42,260 bases of DNA from SAR324 cluster bacterium (GCA_002401295.1 NVSR01000002.1:40132-82391); one strand, 5' to 3'; shown: positions 27,946 through 38,100, counted from the stretch's first letter. Notes: generated by a model from the letters alone, not told the origin. Numbers and translations are program-made.

Positions 27946-28866
27946 TTACATAAAGCTTAAAGAGAAGGTTGCTTGATATTTTTTCTCGTTATAGCTTTTT
28001 TCTCCAATGGTCTCCGTCCCTGAATACTGATAAAACATGAAAGTAAGGTTATCTCCGCGATAACCAGCTCCAATCCTTTGCGACTCAACTGTGACTTCAC
28101 CGATGCCAGTCCCTTCGACTAAGGACCGATTCAAATAAGAAAGTAAAATCCCACTAAAAAGAGCTTCAGCAGCTATTTGCATGTCTGCTGTTTTCTGATG
28201 ACGAATGGCACTAGTGGTTGATTCTTTAACTTCCGGTGAGGTTCTCAGCGATGCCTCCAAGCGCAACATTTTTGAAAAAGGGTCACCCAGCTGCAAAGAG
28301 ATACCCGCCAAATTTTTCCCCCAGCGTAGGGTGTCCAGGCCGGACCTAACAGAAGACACTCGTTCCAATCCGGCAGCAATGAAAAGGCCACCAAAAACAC
28401 GCACCGAAACACTACCCCCAAAGGATTTTTCTGTTGTTTTTGTAGTGGATTTATTTTCCAGCTGTCTTACCGTCACACCCACAGAAACACGGTTCTCCCC
28501 ACGAATAGACAAACTAAGGTAGCTTTTAAGTTGTTTTGATTCAGAAAAAGTATCTGTGGAGCTATCCACATCATCCTGCAAAGTTTCCGGAGCCATATAA
28601 AGCTCTACGGTTACCTGGCTTGGTTGCCAGGCAACCAGAGCGGATACTCCCAATGGGTGAAGTTTTACCTTCTCCACATCACTTTCACGCTCACCAAATA
28701 ACGTATCCGCAGCGATAACCGATCCGAATCGCCAACTTCCGGCAGAAGGTAGTTCCGTTGGTAAAGCTGGGTCAATGGAAGGAGTGGCTACTTGTGCTTG
28801 CACCACAGCGCTCCAGAAGACACACAAAAAGATAATGAGGGATTTCCGTTTCATAGTATTTTTCAT
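27946..28866 (-). CDS. Exported beta-rich (outer-membrane-like) protein of unknown function, paralog 2
   Basis: Signal peptide MKRKSLIIFLCVFWSAVVQAQ; mature start VATPSIDPALPTELPSAGSWRFGS parallels paralog 1 VVSPSLDPTQNVIMPAASGWRKIAS. Confidence 0.6.
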   Translation of the reverse strand: MKNTMKRKSLIIFLCVFWSAVVQAQVATPSIDPALPTELPSAGSWRFGSVIAADTLFGERESDVEKVKLHPLGVSALVAWQPSQVTVELYMAPETLQDDVDSSTDTFSESKQLKSYLSLSIRGENRVSVGVTVRQLENKSTTKTTEKSFGGSVSVRVFGGLFIAAGLERVSSVRSGLDTLRWGKNLAGISLQLGDPFSKMLRLEASLRTSPEVKESTTSAIRHQKTADMQIAAEALFSGILLSYLNRSLVEGTGIGEVTVESQRIGAGYRGDNLTFMFYQYSGTETIGEKSYNEKKYQATFSLSFM

Positions 28867-29091
28867 GGAAAAAACTTGCGAAGTATCTTCGACTGATCTG
28901 TTGAGTTCTCGTTAAAAGAGCGACAAGAATGTCTGAAAATCATTTCCTGTGGTGGAAAAATGGATCTTTAGAAATCATATGCAAAAAAGATGCACTCTAC
29001 TAGAAAATCAAACCGTAATACGAGTTCATCATGAAATATTTCTCTCCCTGCCGTAAAGTGGAAAGAGATAAGTTCCTTCAAGAAGAGGTAG

Positions 29092-29118
29092 TTAGCTTAA
29101 AGTTGAATTTTAAGCTAA
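29092..29118. terminator. 10-bp perfect stem-loop between the PKS cluster and the exported-protein pair
   Basis: TTAGCTTAAA-gttgaat-TTTAAGCTAA, about 120 bp past the asnB stop on the minus strand; A/T-rich stem, no clear poly-U. Confidence 0.4.
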
Positions 29119-29236
29119 GGAAAGGTGGTTCTATCTCAGTGCTTTAGGGAGGGGAAAGAGAAAGACTTATTTCAAAATGAGAGCAGAGAATCCTTAAAAA
29201 GTCCAGGCTTGAAGATTTTCAGGTATTGTTTTGAGT

Positions 29237-31219
29237 TTATCTATTGGCACGCCATCCCCGCCCGTCAATTTTTTTCCTGATCAGTGGTTCAATATCTATT
29301 TCTGGAACGCGAAAATTGGTAATAAATTTATCACAAATGATTAATGTCGAGTATAGGGTCAGAAAAGTTTGACTTTCTCTCTGGCTATATTTTGTTGATC
29401 CTGCTTTATATATTTTACGGATAAACCTTTCACAGAAATTACGGTCAAATAAATCCATTTGTTGTATATGGACACTTTTTAAGAGGTCAAATATATAATC
29501 AGAGGGAGTATTTTGAATAAAAGGCAAGAGATCCGGGGCTCTGTATGGTTGTTTCTGCCGGTTAATGATCGCAGAGGGTAAAACCTTAGAGAAGGCCCGC
29601 TTTAGGATATATTTTTCATTTTGCCCCTCACTTAATTTCTGATTTCGGGGAAGTCGGCACGACAATTCAAAGACATTTTTGTCCAGGAAGGGACTCCGCC
29701 CCTCAATACTATGCGCAAGACCCGCCCGGTCTCCTTGGGAGGACAACAGATACCCCGCCATTAATGTGTTGATTTCAAGAATCTGTCCTTTCTGTATGGA
29801 ATCCAATTTTTTGAAATTTTTCATTGGATATAACATATTCGACAGGTCTTCTTTAGGATCTCCTTTCTTTTCTCTAAGAATTCTTGAAGAAAATAGTCCA
29901 TTGGAAAACCTGGGTTCATGAGAAAAAAGACCACCTGTTTCCTCATCAGTGAATGTCGAGTAAAACTTGACCAAAGCACCTATGTTTTCTTCACTATAGT
30001 GTTTTAAATAAGGAAATAGTTTCAATAAACTGGCGGTGTCGTAGTTGCCTTGTTTGAATTGCTTCCTCAGCAAAGTCTCTTTAAAGATATTATATCCCAA
30101 AAAAAACTCATCCGCTCCTTCACCAGTTAAAACCACTGGTATTTTAGATTCCCTCACCAGTCTCGACAGCAAGAACATAGGTACAGCTGCAGTCCGAAAT
30201 TGAGGTGTTTCCGCATGCCAGACCAATTCGGGGAAATTTTGAGTGATATCTTCATTGCGAATCGTAACCCTATGGTGAGTAGTCCCTAAGGCTTGAATGA
30301 CCTCATTTTGAAAGCCAGACTCATCAAACTCATGATCGGCAAAGGTCACTGAAAAGGTGTGAACCTTTTTCCCCAGCAACTGCGTCGCCAAGTAAGTGAT
30401 GATGGCGGAATCCAGCCCTCCACTCAAATAGGTGCCGACTTCAACATCGCTTCGGAGCCGAAGACGGACAGATTCCTCTAAAATACTTCGTGTTAATTCT
30501 ATATTTTCCTCAATTGACCCACTTAAAGGCTCTTCAGAAAAGTTTGGCTCAAAAAAAGCCCACTCCTTCCAATTCATCGCCGCAATATCATAGATAGCCG
30601 CATGTCCTGGGCGTAGTTGTTTGACGCCATCGAAAACGGACATTCCGGGCAAAGTCGTCCATAAATGGCAAACCTGATTCAAACCTACTGAATCGATTGC
30701 CCGCTTGACATCAGGAGAAGCGAACAGGCCTTTTACTTCGGAACTAAAATGAAATCCTTGTTTTCCCAAGGTGTAAAATAACGGTCTTTCACCAAAGTTA
30801 TCCCGACCTAAAAAAAGAATATTTTTAAGCCGATCATAGATGCAAAAAGCAAACTGCCCGTTTAATCTGTGGCACACCTTTTCCCCCCAATGCAGGTATC
30901 CTTGTAAGATGACCTCCGTGTCAGAATTGGTTTTGAAGATCCCTCCGAGGGCCTGCAGTTCCTCACGTAATTCAATGTAATTAAATATTTCTCCATTGAA
31001 TACAATATGAACATTCTCCCCAGAATCACTAATTGGTTGTGTACCTTCCTTTAAATCAATGATTGATAATCGTGCTGAGCCAAGCCCAATTTGATTATCG
31101 AAAAAGTATCCCATCTCATCGGGGCCACGATGACGAACCATCTTTAGCATCTCCACCAAGCGCTTAGGATACTCTTCCGGTTGCCCTTGTTTCAGAGCAA
31201 AACCCACTATTCCACACAT
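29237..31219 (-). CDS. asnB: Asparagine synthase-type amidotransferase (glutamine-hydrolysing)
   Basis: N-terminal catalytic MCGIVGFA, HRGPDEMG, FNGEIFNY, synthetase PP-loop YLSGGLDSAIITYLA, GEGADEFFLGY. Confidence 0.93.
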   Translation of the reverse strand: MCGIVGFALKQGQPEEYPKRLVEMLKMVRHRGPDEMGYFFDNQIGLGSARLSIIDLKEGTQPISDSGENVHIVFNGEIFNYIELREELQALGGIFKTNSDTEVILQGYLHWGEKVCHRLNGQFAFCIYDRLKNILFLGRDNFGERPLFYTLGKQGFHFSSEVKGLFASPDVKRAIDSVGLNQVCHLWTTLPGMSVFDGVKQLRPGHAAIYDIAAMNWKEWAFFEPNFSEEPLSGSIEENIELTRSILEESVRLRLRSDVEVGTYLSGGLDSAIITYLATQLLGKKVHTFSVTFADHEFDESGFQNEVIQALGTTHHRVTIRNEDITQNFPELVWHAETPQFRTAAVPMFLLSRLVRESKIPVVLTGEGADEFFLGYNIFKETLLRKQFKQGNYDTASLLKLFPYLKHYSEENIGALVKFYSTFTDEETGGLFSHEPRFSNGLFSSRILREKKGDPKEDLSNMLYPMKNFKKLDSIQKGQILEINTLMAGYLLSSQGDRAGLAHSIEGRSPFLDKNVFELSCRLPRNQKLSEGQNEKYILKRAFSKVLPSAIINRQKQPYRAPDLLPFIQNTPSDYIFDLLKSVHIQQMDLFDRNFCERFIRKIYKAGSTKYSQRESQTFLTLYSTLIICDKFITNFRVPEIDIEPLIRKKIDGRGWRANR

Positions 31220-31229
31220 AGTTCTAATA

Positions 31230-32168
31230 TCAAAATTTTGAAATTATAAGCTTTTCAGCCACTTCGGGTGAGTTGATCACAAGTGTTCTAATCTCTCTAT
31301 TGATAAAAAAATTATAGGTTGCCAAAGTCTTTCCAAAGCCTAATTCCAGAAACCTCTGGAAACCATTCTCGATTAGGGATGAAATCCCTAAATCCCACTT
31401 TACCGGGGAATAAATGTGCTGTCCTAACTGAGTTTTAATCAGAGAGAGTTCTTTATCAAAAAAATTTCCAGAAACATTATTGATCACATTTTCAGGTATT
31501 TTTATAAATTCTACTCCCTCAAGAAACCGCGTAAAACCTTCTCCCGCCTCCTTTAAAAAGTAAGAATGCCACGCACCTGATACATCCAAAGGGATAACCT
31601 GCTTAGGACTTAACACATCAATTTTTTCACCTATTCGAAGCAAATTTTGTTTCGTTCCGGCTATGGTGTAATTACCTGGACAGTTATAATTCGCGATGAC
31701 AACAGGATGTTCAAGCTGATAGTTAAACTCTTCCAGAAAATCGAGGAGTTTTTGTTCTAATACACCAATCACCCCCAACATGCCTGTTTCTTGTTTTTCA
31801 ATGGAGTCCAGCATCAGTTCCGACCGCTTTAGAATAATCCTGAACAGGCTTTCCAAATCGACGCAACCCGCAGCATACAGAGCGGAATATTGTCCAATGC
31901 TATACCCACAATATGCCTCTGGTTGTTCCCAATCTTCCACCCAGCTCAAAGCGGCCAGATTGGTTATGGTCACTAAGGCTGAGTAGTACTTATTTTCACG
32001 AATTTTTTGGTAGTTTCCCTTTTTGATCTCTTGCAGGAAGTCAATTTGATTGATCTCACAACCACAAGCATACACATCTTTAAAAGTGGAATGTTTCTCC
32101 AAAATATCTAGAACTTCCGGTCCTAATATTCCCTGCCCCGGAAACATGAAAACGTGTTTTTGCCTCAT
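31230..32168 (-). CDS. Discrete acyltransferase (malonyl-CoA:ACP transacylase family)
   Basis: FMFPGQG, nucleophile elbow GYSIGQYSALYAAG, KRSELM, IANYNCPGNYTIAGT, SGAWHSYFLKEA (His). Confidence 0.9.
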   Translation of the reverse strand: MRQKHVFMFPGQGILGPEVLDILEKHSTFKDVYACGCEINQIDFLQEIKKGNYQKIRENKYYSALVTITNLAALSWVEDWEQPEAYCGYSIGQYSALYAAGCVDLESLFRIILKRSELMLDSIEKQETGMLGVIGVLEQKLLDFLEEFNYQLEHPVVIANYNCPGNYTIAGTKQNLLRIGEKIDVLSPKQVIPLDVSGAWHSYFLKEAGEGFTRFLEGVEFIKIPENVINNVSGNFFDKELSLIKTQLGQHIYSPVKWDLGISSLIENGFQRFLELGFGKTLATYNFFINREIRTLVINSPEVAEKLIISKF

Positions 32169-33193
32169 GACAAATCAGTCTCCTTAACTTCTAATTTCTT
32201 AAGTTGGTCTTGCAACTGAGCATATTCAGGAATTTGCCCTACCCTTTTCAGTGCTTCCTGACGGGGAATGATGGCTTTTCTCACTAGATCCGATAATTCT
32301 TCTGCGTATGGATGGAAGCCATATCGATCAAAATGGGTTTTAACGCCTAAGTCGTTCAGCATGCAATTCGTCGAGTTCAAACCGGTATTCTGAGGAGCCA
32401 CCCACCCAATTTTTTTAATTTCCTGGATCACCTCTGACTCTGGAACTTGAAAAGTGAGCATCGGATTGACAAGATAGATATTCCTATCTTTTGTTTTTTC
32501 CAGAAGCTCTTTAGATAATCCAAAATATTTTCTAGCCTCACTCCCAAAATTTGACTGGTAGTGGCTTAGTGTAGCTTCCCTTATTTGCTCCTGCCTTGCT
32601 GGATTAATTTCCAAAACGGCTGATCCTGCCGGAACCTGACCGCCAACGTACCCTCCGGCTACAATTGGTGTATCTGTTTGTAAAGCAAGCTTAATCATAT
32701 GATTATTAATCAAGTTGATGCACGAGGCACAAACTTGGCTGCCTCGTTTTATGGCTGCCGGACTGGTCGGCTTCCCTTGTATGCTCTTCACGAACATATT
32801 TTTAACAAAGGGAAACGCAGGAGTGTACCAGACAAAATCAACGCCTAGCGCATCCGTGACAACATGACAATTTTGTAGCGTTTCCTCTGGAATGAAGCCA
32901 TTGTTCACGGTGACGGCCAAACATCGAAGACCGTAGTCTCGGGATAACTTTAACAATGTCAAAGTGGAATCCTTTCCTCCACTGAATGCAACGATGGCGT
33001 CATATTCTCCTTCCTTCTTTCGTCGAACTTGATTAAAAACAGACTCCATATTTTCGAGGAGGTTTTGTCGCTTTTTTCGACGAGAATCCACCGGGGCTTC
33101 AGATTGGCAAAAACGACATATCCCTTCTTCATTGAAGGATATTCCAGGGAATGTATCCGGTAAAACACACTTTTTACATAATTTCATGATCAC
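32165..33193 (-). CDS. ATP-PPase of the N-acetyl sugar amidotransferase (WbpG-like) type
   Basis: Zinc-ribbon-like KLCKKCVLPDTFPGISFNEEGICRFCQ, PP-loop IVAFSGGKDSTLTLLKL, CASCINLINNHMIKLAL. Confidence 0.8.
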   Translation of the reverse strand: MIMKLCKKCVLPDTFPGISFNEEGICRFCQSEAPVDSRRKKRQNLLENMESVFNQVRRKKEGEYDAIVAFSGGKDSTLTLLKLSRDYGLRCLAVTVNNGFIPEETLQNCHVVTDALGVDFVWYTPAFPFVKNMFVKSIQGKPTSPAAIKRGSQVCASCINLINNHMIKLALQTDTPIVAGGYVGGQVPAGSAVLEINPARQEQIREATLSHYQSNFGSEARKYFGLSKELLEKTKDRNIYLVNPMLTFQVPESEVIQEIKKIGWVAPQNTGLNSTNCMLNDLGVKTHFDRYGFHPYAEELSDLVRKAIIPRQEALKRVGQIPEYAQLQDQLKKLEVKETDLS

Positions 33194-33483
33194 TCTCCCC
33201 CTCCGGAAATACGATGTTCTAAGATGGTTGCAATTCCTGATACGGAAGAAAACTCCTTATTGGTGATCTCACTGATAGAAAGACGAAAATTATATTTTTC
33301 TTCCAGGTAGCCCACTAACTCAACCAATCCATAAGAATCAATCAGTTTTGACTGAAACAGATTTGTATTATTCGTAACCTCTGAACTTGAAAAATCAACT
33401 AATAATGCTGAACTTAGATACTCAATTAAATCCGTTTTTATTGCTTCCATTTTAATTTTTCTCACTGTTTTCCTGGTAATCAA
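33190..33483 (-). CDS. Stand-alone acyl carrier protein
   Basis: Phosphopantetheine site SKLIDSYGLVELVGYLEEKYNF; 97 aa. Confidence 0.88.
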   Translation of the reverse strand: MITRKTVRKIKMEAIKTDLIEYLSSALLVDFSSSEVTNNTNLFQSKLIDSYGLVELVGYLEEKYNFRLSISEITNKEFSSVSGIATILEHRISGGGE

Positions 33484-33570
33484 AAGTCACCTTCTAGAAA
33501 ATTTAGGGGCTTGGAGTGAAATACCCCTTGTTCTGTTCAGAAAATGATTGATAACTAAAAAACAAAAAGT

Positions 33571-34302
33571 CTATCGATTCATTGCTTTGAGGATTTGTTG
33601 ATTATACACCTCATCGAATTTTTCAATCGATACAAGATCACGGCCGATTACTTTGACCGTTTCAGTAGAGAACCGACCATCAGTTATCAACTGTTCACCT
33701 GCCTCTTTACAGGCCCCAATGATATCTCCAACATCCATCACACCTCGCTTTACGGCTCTGCGAAACAATGCCACTGTCGGCCGCAGTATGGCACCGATAA
33801 ACTCTCTATCTTGCATGCAGGCATAGGTTTTGAGGTGCAGTAATGAAGGTTCAAACTGTTCCCTAGTCCAAGCAGCAGTGGATAAAAAGACAATTTTGGC
33901 TTCCCCCGAAGTTGGCCTTCTCGGATGCCGACGCGGACTGCTTGGATCACTTTGGCTCAGTATGGTCGGCTCCAAAAGAGGTGTGGTTCGTTCCAAAAGC
34001 AATTGCATATTCACACAGACTCCTCCGGAGTAGATGGGAGAAGCCAGTATCCAATAATCTGCCCTAGACATTTTATCAAGCAGGTCCCGCATATCGTCCT
34101 CCTTAAGAGTGGAGCAAATCCCAGGCGTTTTAAACCAGCAAGCCAAACACCCTCTACACTGTTTTAAATCTAATTTTTCAGTGTAAACCACTTCGATATC
34201 AGCTCCCTTGGCTTTCATTCCCTCAATAAAAGGTTCCAATAGCATAGCCGTATTACCGCTCTTTTTTCTTAAACTGGTATTGATCACAAGAACTTTTGTC
34301 AT
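33571..34302 (-). CDS. Flavodoxin-fold iron-sulfur flavoprotein / NAD(P)H-dependent FMN reductase-like, copy B
   Basis: KVLVINTSLRKKSGNTAMLLEPFIEGM (FMN-binding loop); CRGCLACWFKTPGIC = CX2CX2CX7C. Confidence 0.83.
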   Translation of the reverse strand: MTKVLVINTSLRKKSGNTAMLLEPFIEGMKAKGADIEVVYTEKLDLKQCRGCLACWFKTPGICSTLKEDDMRDLLDKMSRADYWILASPIYSGGVCVNMQLLLERTTPLLEPTILSQSDPSSPRRHPRRPTSGEAKIVFLSTAAWTREQFEPSLLHLKTYACMQDREFIGAILRPTVALFRRAVKRGVMDVGDIIGACKEAGEQLITDGRFSTETVKVIGRDLVSIEKFDEVYNQQILKAMNR

Positions 34303-34365
34303 TTTTCTTTTTTCATTGAATCATTAAAGATAAAGGCAAGACCCCTGTCTTCGATAGTTCCAGTA

Positions 34366-35112
34366 TTAAGGGCGCTTACCTAGGTTGGCGATTGCCTGGT
34401 CCACATTTTTATTGTACATGTCGCGGAATACTCCCACCGGAACAAGGTCACGACTGATGGTTTTAAGGGTTTCAGGGGAGAACTCACCCTTGGTGATCAG
34501 CTGCTCTCCGGCTTGTTTTGTGGCGTTGAATACATCATCAATATTAATATCGCCTTTATTTAACGCCCGGCGGAATACGCCAGCCATCGGTCTAACAATC
34601 GATCCGACAAAATCTCGATCAACCAATCGAACGTAATATTCCATATGGAGCAGCAAAGGATCAAATTGCTCCATCGTTAATGCGGCAGTTGAGAAAAAAA
34701 TAATTTTGGCATCTCCCGTATTTGCTCTTCTGATATGGCGACATGGTTCATTGGGATCGGATGCTTCATGTAGTGCCGGCTCCATGAGCGGAGAGGTTCG
34801 CTCCAGAAAGATTTTCATATTGGAGCAGACGCCACCACCATAGACAGGGGAGGCAAACACCCAATAATCAGCCGCACACATTTTATCCAAAAGCTCCTTC
34901 ATGTCATCACCTTTCAGCGTTGAGCAGACTCCAGGTGTTTTGAACCAGCAGGCAAAGCATCCTCTGCACTGTTTAATATTCAGCTTCTCTGTATAGACCA
35001 GTTCTACATCCGCTCCTTTGCCCTCCATCCCCTCAATAAAAGGCTTGAGCAATGCTGCGGTATTCCCGTTCTTTTTTCTTAAGCTGGTATTGATCACAAG
35101 GACTTTTGTCAT
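34366..35112 (-). CDS. Flavodoxin-fold iron-sulfur flavoprotein / NAD(P)H-dependent FMN reductase-like, copy A
   Basis: KVLVINTSLRKKNGNTAALLKPFIEGM; CRGCFACWFKTPGVC = CX2CX2CX7C; full-length paralog of 33571..34302. Confidence 0.83.
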   Translation of the reverse strand: MTKVLVINTSLRKKNGNTAALLKPFIEGMEGKGADVELVYTEKLNIKQCRGCFACWFKTPGVCSTLKGDDMKELLDKMCAADYWVFASPVYGGGVCSNMKIFLERTSPLMEPALHEASDPNEPCRHIRRANTGDAKIIFFSTAALTMEQFDPLLLHMEYYVRLVDRDFVGSIVRPMAGVFRRALNKGDINIDDVFNATKQAGEQLITKGEFSPETLKTISRDLVPVGVFRDMYNKNVDQAIANLGKRP

Positions 35113-38100
35113 TTTTTTCCTTTTCCTTCATTCGTCAGGACTGAGGCCAGGTCAATGTCGGGGGTATCGACAATCAACTCTAGGATGTTAAGAAAATCGT
35201 CCATCATCGTGCGAACCGCTTCCTCACTGAATAGCGAACTTCTGTAGCGCCAGATTCCACCAAAATAGGGTTCACCGTCTTTTGTCTCTCGCTTTTCAAT
35301 GCTAATCGCCAGATCACCTACCATCACAGTCCTCTGAATCGGCACAGCTTGAATCGTCAGTCCGGGTAATGAGATAAGGTCACTGGTTACCGGTAGAGCA
35401 TTCAAAACAACTTGATGTGGTCTTGCGACTGGAATCGTTCCATCTTTTCGAAAAAGATGTCTCAACTGCATAAACGTCAGATCTTGATTTTTAATCGCTC
35501 CGGTAACAACCTTTTTCACCCTTGCCATTAGTCCACCCACACTCTTCAGACCCGTCATATCTATTCTGAGAATAGACATGCCCGAAAGATAACCGATGAT
35601 GGATTGTACGTCTTCGTGTTTACGCTGGCTGGTTGGAGAACCAATGATGATATCATCACTTCCGCTTAATCTTTTGAGTAGTAAGGATAAGGCGGTAACC
35701 AGTGTCATATAAAGTGTGACTTCTTTTTGACCTCCAATCTCCTTCAATTGCTCCGTGAGAGCAGCCGATAGAGTCATTTCCATGTGTTTCGACTCACCCG
35801 GTTGAGTTGCCCTACGAACTGTATCCGATAGCTTGAGTGGTTCCGGTGTCTCTGCCAGCATATCCTTCCAGTACGCCAACCTCTCCTGCAGCTTCTCGGG
35901 AGTAAAAATTTGACGTTGCCAATAGGCATAATCGGCATATTGGATTGCCAGAGTCGGTAGGGGAGAGGGTTTCCCCTGCAGAAAGGCTTTGTATAGAGCA
36001 ACAAAGTCATCAAGAAAAATCATGTAGGACTGAGCGTCTATCGCCAGATGATGAATGCAGATATAAAGAATATGCAGATCCTCCGCCTGTTTAACCAACT
36101 TCATTCTCCAGACGGGTCCCCTTTCGATATCAAAGGGAGTTTTAAAATTCTCCTCTTGAACCCCCTGAAGAGCCTTCTCTTGCTCAAACCCACTCAAATG
36201 GCTGATATCCAACTCCTCAAATATATATTTATCGAAAGTTTTAGGTCTCTGTATCGCCACGTTATCAACAATCTTAAAAGTACACCGCAGAACCTCATGT
36301 CGGTCCCAGATCTCGTTATACGCTTTGATCATAACCTTTCGATTGAGATCTCCTTTAAAAATAACCTTAGTGGGAATATTGAAGGTCGGATCTTTCGGGT
36401 GTGAGAGATGATGCTGCCAAGCACTTTCCTGATTGAATGAGAGGGGGAAATCCCTGTCTCTTGGAACCGGGACTGGGCCTATCATCTCATATAATTGGCT
36501 CTCATCCACTTCGGACTCATTTTTTGATGATTCATCCCCAGTGATTTCTAATGCTAGCTCGGTGACAAGCTCATTAATTGTAATGCCGGATAACAACTTC
36601 TCGATCGGAAGTTTTACTTGAAGATCTTTTTTAATCTGGTTGGTCAATTCAATACTTAAAAGAGAATCCACACCCAGCTCGATGAAAGACTTATTCTTCA
36701 AATCAGTGGTAGGAATGGTCTCACCGACAAATTTTCTCACTTGATCTTTTAAATACTTCTCTATCAGTTCTACCTGAGTATTGGGAACGGCGGACGTTAT
36801 CTCCTCCAACACCACGTTAGTGATGACTTCATTGGAGAAATGCACATTTTTTACTTTGGTATCCACACCCAGCGTAGCAAGCCCTTTTGGCTCAGCCTTT
36901 ATAGCGATCACCTGAGATAGTTGACTGCTCACAATTCTTTCTAAAGCTTCCATTCCTTCCTCCAGTCGGATCGGAAGAATCCCTTGGGCAGCGAAACGCT
37001 GGCTATATTCCTCATCACTGACCACTCCGGCCTCACCCCAAAATCCCCAGTTGATAACCTTTACCGGAAAAGGTGCAATCCGATTTAAATGGGAGGAATA
37101 AGCGTCTTCAAAAGTATTTCCAGAGGCGTAAGCACTCTGTCCCGGACTTCCCACAAAGGACTGAGCAGAGGAGAAAAATATTAAAAAATCGAGTTCTTCA
37201 TTTGCAACTGATTGATATAAAGTCTGACTACCGAATACTTTAGAGGCCAAGGCTATTTTTAAATCATCCTCAGAAAGGTTTGCTATAGTACCATCTCTCA
37301 GAACCAGTGCAGAATGGAACACACCATCAATCTTTCCATACTGTTCCTTTGATTCGGATACGGCCGCTTGCATACTTTCCAGGTCCGTCAAATCGGCTTG
37401 CACATAAAAAATCTCGCCTGAATCCCGGGTCATTAGGGTATGCTTCTGTTCCGCTGTCTCATCCAGTTCCCGCCGACCGGTTAGAATCACTTTGGCGTCA
37501 TATTTTTCCGTCAAATATTCGCAGAGTGTCAGTCCTAAACCACCCGTTCCACCGGCGATCAAGTAAACACCTTTCTTTTTAAATGTAGACTGTTTCGGTG
37601 CGGGCAAACTGATGGGTATGGGAGAGTTTTTTAGCCGCTTCCCTTGGCGCAGGGCGATAAATTCAGTCCCTCCAGTAGCCGGTTCATCCTGAATGAGTTG
37701 GTTAAGTCGCTTTCTACTTTCCAGTGATTGGAGGTCCTCTTGAGAAATATCCAGACAGCGAATCAAACACCCTGGGTATTCTTTTGCCGCACTCCTCGCA
37801 AAGCCGGTTAGAGCTCCCACATAGGGGTTTATAAAATCAGACATACCAGCCTGCCAAGCATCAACTGTTAATACAGTCAACTCAAAATCATCCAGCCAGC
37901 CTTTCAGATTGAAGGCTTTAAATAACCTAAATAAAGATAGATTCCCCTCTTCCAGACTCTTAGCTAACTGACCGGACTCCTCCATATTTTGAGAGTAGAT
38001 TCCAGAAAAAAAGAAAACTTGATCAGGCTTCTTCATCTCTAAGATCACCTCACCGATCGCTTTGGGATCAGCGGAGGGAATCTCCCACCGGTCAGGTGAT

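Noticed and set aside
29237-31219. Possibility that asnB is the housekeeping asparagine synthetase
   Set aside because: Not excluded, but its run directly after the AT/ATP-PPase/ACP genes (10-bp gap) favours a cluster role; kept as a stated alternative rather than a separate finding.
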